In this document: piece by piece, positions 27,644-36,696 of the stretch | Layout: each line of letters begins with the position of its first letter | How positions within the stretch are numbered: position 1 is the first letter of the stretch | DNA from: an uncultured Collinsella sp. | Lineage (GTDB): Bacteria; Actinomycetota; Coriobacteriia; Coriobacteriales; Coriobacteriaceae | DNA length: 64,000 nucleotides | Assembly (NCBI GenBank): GCA_902491895.1 | Contig: CABUJH010000003.1 | Span: 21,556 to 85,555 of the forward strand | Direction: 5' to 3' | Notes under the pieces: generated by a model | Database searches by the model: none | What the model was told of the DNA's origin: nothing | The model's input: the letters and a program-made list of their open reading frames with translations, nothing else | Translations under genes and position numbers: made by a program

Positions 27644-28708
27644 ATGGCGAATTTTAAGCCCGACATGTCTTGGCGGGATGACGAACGGGTTCAGCGTGTG
27701 ACCGAGCAGCCTTCGGGCGGGGCTCATGAGCAGGCTGCCGAGACGCCGGATGTGCGGGTGAATATGCGTCCGAACGGGCAGGCAACCGAAAAGTCTGCTG
27801 GGCAGGTGCAGCAGATGCCGGGGCGTTCGACAAGTCGGATCCCTCGCCCTGCCGGCCAGCCGAATGGACAGGCAGCTGAGCGTGCTAATGAAGCCGTCTC
27901 TCGCTTGGGCGGCGTTCGCGCCCTGGTGGTGCTTGCGGCGGTTGTGGTCATAGGCGCGGTTGCCGTTTTCTCCGTGATTGGCGGCGTCGGTGATGTGCAG
28001 GGCGGCGAGGGAGCCTCGTCGAGCGCCTCTAAAGAGTCGAGCTCAACTGACGCCTCTGGCTCCGAGACCAAGAAAGAAAAAGGTCTCGTCGATGTTGATG
28101 CGATCTCGGATGATACGCTGCACGGGCTGCTTGCCGACTACGATAACGATGACGATGGCCAGCTGACCGCCAAGGAGACCCAGCGCATCACGGAGCTGGT
28201 CGTGAGTGACGAGGTGACGGATTTCACGCCCATTAGCAAACTGGACAAGCTCGATACGCTCGGCATCAATACCCTAAGCGCCAAGAGTGCGGACTTTAGC
28301 GAGCTCGAGGCACTCGAGGTGCTCAAGTTTGGCGACATGACGACCCAGGACCTCGACCTGAGCGTCTGTCCCAAGCTTAATTCCTTTAAGATCGAGGGCC
28401 TTAAGGGTGCTGTCAGTTCCATCAACGCCTCGGGTCTTAAGAACCTAATGTTCTTTACCGTTGACCAAGGTCTTCAGGGTGACGTCGAGAAGATTGATCT
28501 TTCGAATGATGACATTCTTGGCGCACTCGAGATTAGCTGCAACGTCGGCGAGCTCAACCTGTCGGGTTGCAGCCACTCGTTCCCCAAGCTCAACATTGCT
28601 GCTGACCACATCGACAAGATCGTGGTCGACAGCAACACCAACGCGGACCTGGTGGCTACCCTGCGTGACCTCTGCGCTCAGAAAGGCTGGACGTTGGAGG
28701 AGCGGTAA
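27644..28708 (+). CDS. Single-span membrane protein with canonical EF-hand loop and leucine-rich repeats
   Basis: 354 residues. A disordered N-terminus of about 85 residues, one membrane span (about 93-115), a Ser-rich linker, then DNDDDGQLTAKE, which fits the 12-residue EF-hand/dockerin calcium loop (Asp1, Asp3, Asp5, Gly6, Glu12), followed by leucine-rich repeats (LDTLGINTLSA, LEVLKFGDM, LGALEISCNV). It shares its plan with the preceding gene, consistent with tandem duplication. The start at 27644 follows GTGAGGAG; an upstream ATG at 27629 would add five residues without a better site. It is the last gene of the long operon. Confidence 0.78.
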   Translation: MANFKPDMSWRDDERVQRVTEQPSGGAHEQAAETPDVRVNMRPNGQATEKSAGQVQQMPGRSTSRIPRPAGQPNGQAAERANEAVSRLGGVRALVVLAAVVVIGAVAVFSVIGGVGDVQGGEGASSSASKESSSTDASGSETKKEKGLVDVDAISDDTLHGLLADYDNDDDGQLTAKETQRITELVVSDEVTDFTPISKLDKLDTLGINTLSAKSADFSELEALEVLKFGDMTTQDLDLSVCPKLNSFKIEGLKGAVSSINASGLKNLMFFTVDQGLQGDVEKIDLSNDDILGALEISCNVGELNLSGCSHSFPKLNIAADHIDKIVVDSNTNADLVATLRDLCAQKGWTLEER

Positions 28709-28765
28709 GGTCCTTTGGAGCGGCAGAGTACTTTTGCTGCAAGGCAAAAACGAACAAAAAGAAGC

Positions 28766-28796
28766 GGGGCTCGGTTTGAACTGAGCCCCCTTTATT
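28766..28796. terminator. Bidirectional intrinsic terminator
   Basis: GGGGCTC (28766-28772) pairs with GAGCCCC (28783-28789), followed by CTTTATTT and preceded by A-rich sequence. It closes the plus-strand operon and, on the other strand, the TIR gene whose stop is two bases away. Confidence 0.85.
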
Positions 28797-28797
28797 T

Positions 28798-29853
28798 CTA
28801 TTTCTGAACAGCAGCTGCCTTCCTTTTTTCCTCCTCGAGTAGCTCGCCAAGTTGCTTGCCGCCTTCGGTCTTCCAGTCAGCCATGCCACTACTGCAGCGA
28901 CCGATAACAAACGCAGATGCAGCAGAGGGGGTTGGGAATACCAGATCATCGCTTAGGATGTTGTCCTCATTGATGAGGTGCTGGTATTTTTGACGGCTTT
29001 CATATGTGGGCTTGCGGGCAGATGCGGTGGTGCCTTCGGCAATTTTTGAGCCGCCCTTTACAACGAAGCCATCGCTAGTGAAGAACCCATATGCTTTGGA
29101 TCCACGACCGAACGTATGAAGCTCGATTTTCGATATGTCTTGTGGGACGTTGATCTTAACGGGGATGTCTTCGATTTCTTCAGTAGCGTCTTCTTGCATA
29201 TGATCGATGGCAGCTTTGACTTTATTGGCAAGCCATTGAACAATACAGTCTCTAATAAAGAAATAATCAGGACCTTGGGCTTCGTTCTTGAGCAAGTCGA
29301 TCAGTTTTGGCAATATGCCCTCGACGCCATTGACCTCTTTGATTTTTGTCCAAGTTTCGCAAGCATTTGTGTAGGCGGCTTCAGAATCCTTTTCATTATC
29401 AAAATGCAGCTTGGATTTATCTTTCAGTTTGTCTGCAACGGTTTTTTGAGCAGCCCAAAAAACCGGAACACAAAGGCTTCCGTGGTGTTTTTCACTATCG
29501 TTTCGAGTGTCAATTTGATTCGTGCGAAACGTGTTGAATTCATATCGGCAAGGATCGCTTGTAAGGTATTCTTCTGTAATAAATGCTAGGAGGATATCGC
29601 TTTTGGACAGGTCTTTATCGATCTTCTCTGGCCAGTTATCGCCGATACTGATTGAATTTAAGTCGATCACTTTTTCCACTCGGTATTCGGTGTCCTTGAG
29701 AAGATCATTGTTAAGCTTGTCCATTGTTCGGTTAACAATATCTAGGAGATGGTTGAATAGATTGTCGTTGCGTCTGTAGCTAATAAAGACCTTTACCAGG
29801 GTGTTGCCATTTTCATCTTTTTCAACCCCTAGCATGGACTGCTGCTGGCTCAT
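28798..29853 (-). CDS. TIR-domain protein with C-terminal DUF4357
   Basis: 351 residues, soluble. The N-terminal TIR domain (about 18-160) has VKVFISYRRND, SISIGDNW and the helix DPCRYEFNTF, where Glu105 matches the catalytic glutamate of NAD-cleaving TIRs. The C-terminal domain (about 240-345) matches DUF4357: KAYGFFTSDGFVVKGGS and FPTPSAASAFVIGRCSSG. TIR enzymes in bacterial immunity cleave NAD or make cyclic ADP-ribose signals; DUF4357 is common in nuclease and restriction-associated proteins. GGAGGA precedes the start. It is 26 bases after the membrane RyR-like gene on the same strand, so the two probably act together. Confidence 0.88.
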   Translation of the reverse strand: MSQQQSMLGVEKDENGNTLVKVFISYRRNDNLFNHLLDIVNRTMDKLNNDLLKDTEYRVEKVIDLNSISIGDNWPEKIDKDLSKSDILLAFITEEYLTSDPCRYEFNTFRTNQIDTRNDSEKHHGSLCVPVFWAAQKTVADKLKDKSKLHFDNEKDSEAAYTNACETWTKIKEVNGVEGILPKLIDLLKNEAQGPDYFFIRDCIVQWLANKVKAAIDHMQEDATEEIEDIPVKINVPQDISKIELHTFGRGSKAYGFFTSDGFVVKGGSKIAEGTTASARKPTYESRQKYQHLINEDNILSDDLVFPTPSAASAFVIGRCSSGMADWKTEGGKQLGELLEEEKRKAAAVQK

Positions 29854-29879
29854 GGGTTCCTCCGTTTTGCCGACTGCTG

Positions 29880-32258
29880 TTATTTGACGATGCTGCCCTT
29901 GGCGATGCGGGCTGAGAGAGCGACGATGATTCGGTCGTAGGCGTAGACGTCCTTGCCCAGCAAGAATCCACGGGCGCCGAGTATGTCGTTGTCGGGTGTC
30001 ATGTAGGCGTGACGCATGAGGGGCTCAGATTTGTTCGTGCCTTCGGGCTTGTCTTCGGGCTTCTCCCCTTTAAGAAAAAGACCGACGCTATATGCGCGCC
30101 TGCGCTGATCCCTCTCGTCCTCTCTGGTGCCGTGCCCCAGCTCGGTCATGCCTATTGCCTGACAGTAAGCGAGCCAGCGCTCGTGCTCTATATCGCCCAA
30201 TAGGCAGATAGTTTTAATTCTTCTGCGATAATTGGCTTCATTGTTGGCGAAGGTCTCCAATGTATCGCCTTTCTTTTTATTTTCGAGTAGGTATTGTTTT
30301 ACCAGATGACCATTGTCTAGGCCTTCGCTTCTTCCGCCTTCTAGTTTCGCCAGATAGTCGTTTTCGAGCGTATCGATGGTTTCCGATAGTCCAACCGACC
30401 AAAAGCGACTGGGGAGATACGCAGCCGCCGCACGACTGCTGCATTTGTCCCACTCGCTCTTGTTGTAGCCGTTGCGTGCCTTATCGTCTGCCATGGAGGC
30501 ATCATAGCTGACGGTGGCATTGTCATAGTTGCACATGCAGTACACTGCATTGAGCTGTATAGCGCGCTGTTCAAGCTTATTGTTGAGGAGATTGTCGTAG
30601 GTAAAGAAAGCCTTGCGAGAACCGAAGGGATGCATGATTCCGACGATGAGGTGCTTTTCCTCTTCGGTACTTGCTTCGGTCATGGCGAGCTTTCTTAAGG
30701 CCTTAAGAATCTCTTCGCTTTCGATATGAGGACAAATTACGGGGCGTTGCTTCATGTAGTTTGGAGTGCCATGCTCGACAAAGCGGTTGAAGATCTGCCG
30801 TTGCAACATAAGGGAGCATGAGAGGTTCTGGCTGCAGCTGCCCGTGGTTACAAAGGCATAAACGAATGCGTTATCGGGCAGCAGGACACAACTGTCATCA
30901 CATGCCACGCACTTGCTCTGAAGGTCGTAGTGCAGAGCAGCGACGCTGTTGCCTGCCATAAGGCGGTCAAGCGTGATTGAGGGGGCGCTGGCCTCGACAA
31001 AACGCACCGTAGGTGTCCCGTCTTTGATCTCTCCGAGCATTTCGGGATATCGCGCCGCCTCGCGCTCGACGATTTCGTGGGCATTAGGATCGACGATCAC
31101 AATGCTGAGCTTTACCTGCGGCAGACGGCCCATCCAGTATGCGGTGCGTGCCGCCTGCATACCGTAATCTCCTGCGCCAATTACGAGCACTGTGAGGTTT
31201 TGGAGCTTGGTGCTGTCGTCGCGGGTGATGTCGACAGGAGCAAGCCATCTGAAAAGGGGCGCCTCGTCCAGAACGTTGTAGATTTCGTTTTGCGTACGAG
31301 AAATCAGGTGCAGATTGACGTTTTTTGGATAGGGCTTGATGGCATCAAAAACTCTCGGGTCGTCGGGGTTGCTGTGAAGACAATGCAGCGTAATCTTGGG
31401 CGCGCAGTCGGCCTGAGGATCCTTGTGCGTCGCTTCGAGCATGTCGATCGTTGCGCTGACATTGTGTTCGGTTTCTTCGCTCGTTGCGACGACATCGACT
31501 GCGAGCAGATGCTTAACTGCATCGCGCAGCGATGTAATCGTTGCGAGCACATCGGCTGCTTCGGAGTCGGTGAACACATAGCGCACATAGCCCTGGCACA
31601 GATTGCGCAGTACGCGCTGACGTTCGCTGTCCTTGTCGCTGCCTAGACAAAAGATGAGGGCGATGTCGCCGTTGCCATTCGCGTTATTGAGCGTTCCATC
31701 CTTGATGTTGTTAACGATATCACGCGCGAGCAACTCGGCGTTGGCGTCGACGCTCTCAAAGATAATTGCATGGTCGGCATGCTTGAGGTGATGCTTGATC
31801 ACGCTGCCCGAGAGGCGTGTGACGACGGCGTTGAAGGCAAGTAGGCCAACTTCAACGGGAAGGGCAATGATGTATGCGAGTGTTAGCAGCGAATAGAACA
31901 AGCGGCATGCTTGGTTGGGGATGACGCCGTTGACGACCGATGTTATATCGGTAAGGCCAGTCTGGATGGTTGTTGTCCAGCCGACTGTGAATAGGTTGGT
32001 GATGAACCAGCTGATATAATTCCAGCCCCCTGGTTCCCAGCCCTCGCCAAGGTCGGATGAAAAGCATTGCTCCCAGGTAACGGGCGCGAACAGGAAAAGG
32101 GCTCCAATGGCAAGGACGATGAAGGCGACGAGGCGACGATCATAATCTATTTCATGGCCAAAGAACCTGTACTGATGACTGTGGAGCTCTAGGAAGACAG
32201 AGCAACAGAGTGCGACGAAAGCGATCGGGGACGCTAGGGCCCATAAGATTTCAGCCAA
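29880..32258 (-). CDS. Membrane protein with tandem Rossmann (TrkA-N/RCK-like) domains and RyR-like repeat
   Basis: 792 residues. Three hydrophobic segments (about 5-25, 42-60, 117-146) with an amphipathic stretch between the second and third could form a pore unit. A first Rossmann-like domain (about 162-330, HAIIFESVDANAELLARD) and a second with VIGAGDYG (359-366) resemble RCK/TrkA-N gating domains of ion channels. Near the C-terminus, EHERWLAYCQAIGM (about 691-704) and the following 60 residues resemble a RyR repeat. RyR-like domains have been linked with TIR and nucleotide signalling in prokaryotic conflict systems. A channel opened by a TIR-made nucleotide is a reasonable guess. Start is TTG with GGAGG eight bases upstream. 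Confidence 0.72.
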   Translation of the reverse strand: MAEILWALASPIAFVALCCSVFLELHSHQYRFFGHEIDYDRRLVAFIVLAIGALFLFAPVTWEQCFSSDLGEGWEPGGWNYISWFITNLFTVGWTTTIQTGLTDITSVVNGVIPNQACRLFYSLLTLAYIIALPVEVGLLAFNAVVTRLSGSVIKHHLKHADHAIIFESVDANAELLARDIVNNIKDGTLNNANGNGDIALIFCLGSDKDSERQRVLRNLCQGYVRYVFTDSEAADVLATITSLRDAVKHLLAVDVVATSEETEHNVSATIDMLEATHKDPQADCAPKITLHCLHSNPDDPRVFDAIKPYPKNVNLHLISRTQNEIYNVLDEAPLFRWLAPVDITRDDSTKLQNLTVLVIGAGDYGMQAARTAYWMGRLPQVKLSIVIVDPNAHEIVEREAARYPEMLGEIKDGTPTVRFVEASAPSITLDRLMAGNSVAALHYDLQSKCVACDDSCVLLPDNAFVYAFVTTGSCSQNLSCSLMLQRQIFNRFVEHGTPNYMKQRPVICPHIESEEILKALRKLAMTEASTEEEKHLIVGIMHPFGSRKAFFTYDNLLNNKLEQRAIQLNAVYCMCNYDNATVSYDASMADDKARNGYNKSEWDKCSSRAAAAYLPSRFWSVGLSETIDTLENDYLAKLEGGRSEGLDNGHLVKQYLLENKKKGDTLETFANNEANYRRRIKTICLLGDIEHERWLAYCQAIGMTELGHGTREDERDQRRRAYSVGLFLKGEKPEDKPEGTNKSEPLMRHAYMTPDNDILGARGFLLGKDVYAYDRIIVALSARIAKGSIVK

Positions 32259-32317
32259 AGTAGTAACCTCCTAGGATTAGAGGGCAGTGTGAGCAAATGG
32301 GCATATCTTCCCACCGC

Positions 32318-33589
32318 CTACGTAAGCATGCGATCTCTCAGCTCGGCCGCCTCGTTAATCTCGACATTGGTGCGACCTTGGTGGTCTTCGGTGCGTTTGC
32401 TGGTGAGCTTGCCGTCCTTTAGTCCGTAGGTGGTGTACTGAACGATTGCGCCGGCGGTTTCGGCTGCCTGACGTAGGGGCTCGTAGGTGTCGGTTTGCTC
32501 GCACCATGCATAGAAATCATCAACGGTGGCGTTGGGATTGCCGCTAAAGAGTCGATACCATTCGCGTCCAAAGCTGCCAAGGACCGAGAACGTCTTTTTC
32601 TCGACAAGCTTGTCGCCCTTGTATTTGTAGTCCAGCGTGAGGTCCACCAGATAGGCGGCTCCCGTTTCAAAGGCGTTCTCGTTGCCCTGATGACCGATGA
32701 CCTCGGTCTCCGGATAGTGCTTACCAATAAACTCGGCGGCATCGCCTTCGTAATCGGCAACGATGCGCGCACTCTGCACCTTGCCGCGTTTGTACGTGTA
32801 GTGCAGGATGCGCAGCAGTCGCTCCTGCCAAAACGCATAGGAAAACAGGTGGTCGACAAAGTGCGGGTTCTCAAGACGATTGGCCCGATCCATCCAAACA
32901 GTTTGGAACAGTTGGTAGTCGGCCTGCGGCTCGTCCGTGACCTCGCGGAACCACTGTACGGCGACGTCGGCGGGGATATAGAACGATAGTCGCTCCTGCG
33001 GAGTACCGCTCTTGGTCGTTTTGGCGCGCAGGGGAATCTCGACCTCGTAGCCAGAACCGTCGTCCGTTCCGCAGTTTAAAACGGGCGGCAGCATAAACTG
33101 GCAGGGGCCCTCGTCGCATACGCGCATCGGCTGGGGGCTAACAGGTTGCCCTTCAAACTCCATCTCGATGTCTGTGTCGTCTTCTTCGTCCTCGTCATCA
33201 TCTTTGATGCCAAGGTCGTAGCCGGTGTAGTAGTCATCCAGGTGTCGCTCGTTTACATTTCGCCCGTTTACGACGTCAAAGACGGTAACACCCGTCATGC
33301 GGTCGCAATACTTTGCGACTTCAAAGAGGTTGCAGCTCTCCTCGGGCGTAAAGTTATCAATGCGGTGCAGGAACTCGGTAGAGCATTCATCGGGATCATA
33401 GCCGTCCATTTCGCTGTCACCGAGCCAAAAGTTGGGATCACGATTGCTTTTGAAGTACCACCAGTACCAGACGGGGCCGAATACCGCATTTACGCCAAAA
33501 AAGACTTTCTGGATGATGTTGCCGTTGCCGTCGAACTTGTAAGCGAGCGGCAAGTTAACAGCCGGAACGTTTGATGTGTCGCGCGCCAT
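32318..33589 (-). CDS. Hypothetical acidic protein, first gene of the RyR/TIR unit
   Basis: 423 residues, no signal peptide or membrane span. The N-terminus (KFDGNGNIIQKVFFGVNAVFGPVW in content) and a later copy-like stretch (LDYKYKGDKLVEKKTFSVLG) each end in a similar pattern of a charged strand, FF/FSVLG and a Trp/Tyr-rich turn (VWYWWYF, REWYRLF), suggesting an internal repeat. A DEDEEDD acidic patch lies near residue 130. No family recognised. GGGAG precedes the ATG. It has an island-type promoter and lies 59 bases upstream of the membrane RyR-like gene. Confidence 0.72.
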   Translation of the reverse strand: MARDTSNVPAVNLPLAYKFDGNGNIIQKVFFGVNAVFGPVWYWWYFKSNRDPNFWLGDSEMDGYDPDECSTEFLHRIDNFTPEESCNLFEVAKYCDRMTGVTVFDVVNGRNVNERHLDDYYTGYDLGIKDDDEDEEDDTDIEMEFEGQPVSPQPMRVCDEGPCQFMLPPVLNCGTDDGSGYEVEIPLRAKTTKSGTPQERLSFYIPADVAVQWFREVTDEPQADYQLFQTVWMDRANRLENPHFVDHLFSYAFWQERLLRILHYTYKRGKVQSARIVADYEGDAAEFIGKHYPETEVIGHQGNENAFETGAAYLVDLTLDYKYKGDKLVEKKTFSVLGSFGREWYRLFSGNPNATVDDFYAWCEQTDTYEPLRQAAETAGAIVQYTTYGLKDGKLTSKRTEDHQGRTNVEINEAAELRDRMLT

Positions 33590-33669
33590 GGTGTGCTCCC
33601 TGCGATGATTTGTGTTGCGCGCGAAGGCCAGATTCGATGCGTCTGACCTGCGCGCGCCTGTTACTTCGC

Positions 33670-33706
33670 ATACTAGGCCGCCTGCGTTGCATTCTGTTGC
33701 GCAACA
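33670..33706 (-). promoter_or_regulatory. Island-type promoter of the 423-aa/RyR/TIR unit
   Basis: Exact TGTTGCGCAACA (33695-33706), 19 bases, then TAGTAT on the minus strand (33675-33670). Two decayed look-alikes flank it (TGTTGCGCGCGA at 33613, CCGCGCAACA near 33742). Confidence 0.75.
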
Positions 33707-33781
33707 TCGCGGACGGTGCGGTTCGACGTCCAGGGGCGATGCCGCGCAACAGATACATGGCTTGGTCGTGCCAATCGCTCT

Positions 33782-36430
33782 CTAGTAGCGCGCCGAGCGC
33801 TGGGCGTTGCCCGGGTTGTAGCCCGCCCAGGCGGCGATGACGTCCGACTCAACGACGCTCGTTGCAATGTTGATAAAGCTGCCGGCACGGGGCAGGTCGG
33901 TATGGAAGTCTTCGAGCAGGTTGGGCTGGAACCTAAAGTCCTCAAAGTTGACGGTGTTGGGGTTGTAGAGCTGACAAGTACCATCCTCGGTAGAGATCGG
34001 GCCAACCATGTAAACGGCCTTGTGCTCTACGACCTCGGTATCGTCGACGTCGATCACCTCTCCACGATCGTGCGCGGCAGCGGCGTGCTCCATGAGCTCG
34101 AGGAATCGGTCGGCTTCGGCGCTGCAGAGTACGCAGCGCGAGAAGAGCACCGTAAGGGCATAACCCGTTTTACGGCCCAGTTTCTCTCGCAGCTCGCTAA
34201 ATCGTTGCGACTGCTCCGGGGTCATGCGCGTTTTGGACGGTGCGGTCTGCTTGAGTCCGCACGCCTTAAGGAACATCGCGTTGGCCTTGCGAAGAGCGCT
34301 CATAGCGGCGGAGTCGCTCTTTGCCGCGGAGACGTCGATCCGTCCTCCCTCGGGAATCTGCTTATAGCGAGAGAAGCCCTTCTCGCCCTCGACGGGCATC
34401 CAGTACGTAATGACGTCATTTTCCACTACGCTAAAGCGGCACGTAAAGGGCGCGCCGATTGCCGGTGCCTCGCCGTAGAACTTTACGCGTACGGCTTGGT
34501 CGGTGTCCGCCATCCACATCATAAAGCGATGGCTATTGTCGCCGTCATGGCTCCGGAGCTTTGCAATAAGGTAGCAAACCGAGTCGCAACGGCTTTCGAG
34601 TGCGGCGCCTCTTCCGGTGGCAATGGCGCTTATACCTTGGGCCTTGAGCTCGATATCGCGGTGCAGCGCGTTGAGCTCTTCGGATGTCAACAGGTCTTGG
34701 CCGAGAAGCCCCGCGACAAGCGCGCCGACTTCCATGTCGGTAGTAAGGGCGGCGTCGATAACCTTGCGGTGCGCCTGGTGGCTTGCATAAGCCGGCAAAG
34801 GTTTGCGGCCTGTGGCAAATCCAAATGGGTCTCGGATCTGATCGCCGCCGCGATAGAGCGGCTCCAAAAAGAACATGTTCATGTCATTTTGCTTGCCCTG
34901 CTTTTGACCGTAGGCATCGAGGGAGTTCCAGACATGCTTTTCTGCAATGGGGTTCATCCACAGGCTGATTTTCGATTTTTCTGTCGAGGAGGTCGAAGTG
35001 CTCTTTTTGGAGCTTGCGGCGGGACGAGAAGCCGGTTTCTGATATCCAGCGGGGAGAACTTGCTCAAGATCGAATTTTTTAAGCAGCCTAACGTAGACTC
35101 CGACCGATGCTTCTTCTGCCATTTCCGCCATGACCGACTGCGAAGGGTCGTCGACAAAGGAGATGCGCGTTTTGCCATCATCGGAGACCGCCTGGCAATA
35201 GCCGCATCGAAGTGCAACGTAGCCTTCGTTGTCGCTGCCGCGGTCAAAGTACATCTGCTCTTTGCAGCCGAGTGTGCCGGGGACGAATGCGGTCGGGTTT
35301 GCTATGTCGGGGATCGTGATGGCAGCGCCGGTCGCGCGTTTAAGCTCATCGAAATACTCGACGTATAGCGGAATTTTGTAGTGCTGGACTAGTGCCTCGA
35401 GAACGATGGCGTTGGGCACGGAGTGCGCCACGCGATAACGCACGGAGTTATAGCCCCATTCGACATCGGTTGCGTCATCGGGGATTCCGTGACCCACCAT
35501 GGTCCTCAGGACCTCATCGGGTGAGTCAAACGTGCTATCGGGCGTGCCGCAAATCGCCTGGAGCGAGAACCCGCCAAAGCACTTGTCGAGATCATCGCGG
35601 ATATACTCGCAGCAGTCATGATTGGGAAAGACGATGCGAAACGTCATCGCGCCCATGGCCTGGGACATGTAGACGTTGTCCGATGCCTGGGCATCGGACT
35701 CTGCCTGGGCATCGGACTCTGCTTGGACATCGGACTCTGCCTGGGCATTGGACTCTGCCTGGGCATCGGACTCTGCCTGGGGCTCCTCTTGGGCGCCAAA
35801 CTGGTCCTTGAGAAAGTCGAAGTACAGGGACACGTTTCCGCGTTGCGCATACGAACGCATGATGGGGTCGGTGGTGTCCTCAAAGTACTTTTGGCTTCCG
35901 TCGGGCATGGACATGGTTCCCATGCCGCAGCGGAACAGGGTGTCGGTGGCACCGTCGAACCCCTCCGGGAAATACACCCAGCAGCTCTTGTCGACCACGT
36001 TTGCAAACGAGACGCTATCGCCCTGCGCATCGGCGATCACGGCGCCGGCGGCGATCTCATCGGCATCGGTGTACTCGTAGTAGACGGGAACGCCGATCAT
36101 CTTGGAGATAGTCTTGGCAACCTCCAGCGAGGGGATGCCGTTGTATTCGTACTGGAGCGAGTTGTAGCCCCAGACGACGTTGGTGACCTCTTCGCCGTCG
36201 GACCCGCAGGTTTCCAGGGCGGCATTGATGGCGTCGGTCGGATCCATGTGCTGGAAGTCCTCGTAATCGGGGATCACGGCAGCAAAGCAGAACTCGCCAT
36301 AGTCTCGCTCCAGGGCAGCTTTGGCTTGCATGCAGATATCGTGGTTGGGAAACACGATGCGATTGACAATCTGGTTGATCGAGATCCCTCGGTCGGTATC
36401 TTGAAGCAGATGCTCAAAAATCTCGTCCAT
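33782..36430 (-). CDS. Large hypothetical protein with a duplicated N-terminal domain
   Basis: 882 residues, no membrane span. Two related domains of about 200 residues lie at roughly 15-225 and 265-480: both start with a RIVFPNHD strand, contain WGYNS (VVWGYNSLQYEY, VEWGYNSVRYRV) and end with a FRCGMG/LRCGYC strand and a helix. An 18-base tandem repeat encodes the AESDAQ linker between them. The C-terminal half (about 510-882) is unrelated and unrecognised. The start at 36430 is where the first domain begins, with AAGGA just upstream; upstream in-frame methionines would lie before the promoter. It has its own island-type promoter and is divergent from the 36697 gene. Confidence 0.72.
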   Translation of the reverse strand: MDEIFEHLLQDTDRGISINQIVNRIVFPNHDICMQAKAALERDYGEFCFAAVIPDYEDFQHMDPTDAINAALETCGSDGEEVTNVVWGYNSLQYEYNGIPSLEVAKTISKMIGVPVYYEYTDADEIAAGAVIADAQGDSVSFANVVDKSCWVYFPEGFDGATDTLFRCGMGTMSMPDGSQKYFEDTTDPIMRSYAQRGNVSLYFDFLKDQFGAQEEPQAESDAQAESNAQAESDVQAESDAQAESDAQASDNVYMSQAMGAMTFRIVFPNHDCCEYIRDDLDKCFGGFSLQAICGTPDSTFDSPDEVLRTMVGHGIPDDATDVEWGYNSVRYRVAHSVPNAIVLEALVQHYKIPLYVEYFDELKRATGAAITIPDIANPTAFVPGTLGCKEQMYFDRGSDNEGYVALRCGYCQAVSDDGKTRISFVDDPSQSVMAEMAEEASVGVYVRLLKKFDLEQVLPAGYQKPASRPAASSKKSTSTSSTEKSKISLWMNPIAEKHVWNSLDAYGQKQGKQNDMNMFFLEPLYRGGDQIRDPFGFATGRKPLPAYASHQAHRKVIDAALTTDMEVGALVAGLLGQDLLTSEELNALHRDIELKAQGISAIATGRGAALESRCDSVCYLIAKLRSHDGDNSHRFMMWMADTDQAVRVKFYGEAPAIGAPFTCRFSVVENDVITYWMPVEGEKGFSRYKQIPEGGRIDVSAAKSDSAAMSALRKANAMFLKACGLKQTAPSKTRMTPEQSQRFSELREKLGRKTGYALTVLFSRCVLCSAEADRFLELMEHAAAAHDRGEVIDVDDTEVVEHKAVYMVGPISTEDGTCQLYNPNTVNFEDFRFQPNLLEDFHTDLPRAGSFINIATSVVESDVIAAWAGYNPGNAQRSARY
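35686..35790 (-). repeat. 18-bp tandem repeat encoding AESDAQ
   Basis: Five near-identical copies of GCCTGGGCATCGGACTCT and a partial sixth encode a flexible acidic linker. Single-base differences (CATTGG, TTGGAC) mark individual units. Copy number could vary between strains without changing frame. Confidence 0.88.
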
Positions 36431-36500
36431 CGTTCCTTCTTTCGTATGCGGTGGAAGCCAACGATCCCGGGTTTTAGGGCTCGTGGCTTTGCTAACTCGA

Positions 36501-36537
36501 ACGCTACCGCCCCGATGGGCAAGAACGTTGCGCAACA
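36501..36537 (-). promoter_or_regulatory. Island-type promoter of the 882-aa gene
   Basis: CGTTGCGCAACA (36526-36537), 19 bases, then TAGCGT on the minus strand (36506-36501). The hexamer is weak but fits the TAnnnT pattern. Confidence 0.6.
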
Positions 36538-36615
36538 TCCGCGAGTGCGCAAATTGCAATGCGGAACGGTTTGTCCCGGGGCGTTTTGAGAGCGGATCCG
36601 TCTCGTTCCCGGCAG

Positions 36616-36652
36616 TGTTGCGCAACGTCTGCTCGGTATGGATTTCTACACT
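36616..36652 (+). promoter_or_regulatory. Island-type promoter of the 36697 gene
   Basis: TGTTGCGCAACG (36616-36627), 19 bases, then TACACT (36647-36652), pointing at the gene at 36697. Confidence 0.72.
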
Positions 36653-36696
36653 TGAGTTGTCCAAAAGGGATTCGGTTCTTGAATGAGGGATGAACG

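Noticed and set aside
33716..35368. A 550-residue plus-strand frame opposite the 882-aa gene
   Set aside because: It has no ribosome-binding site or motif; the minus-strand gene has a repeated domain and a proper promoter.
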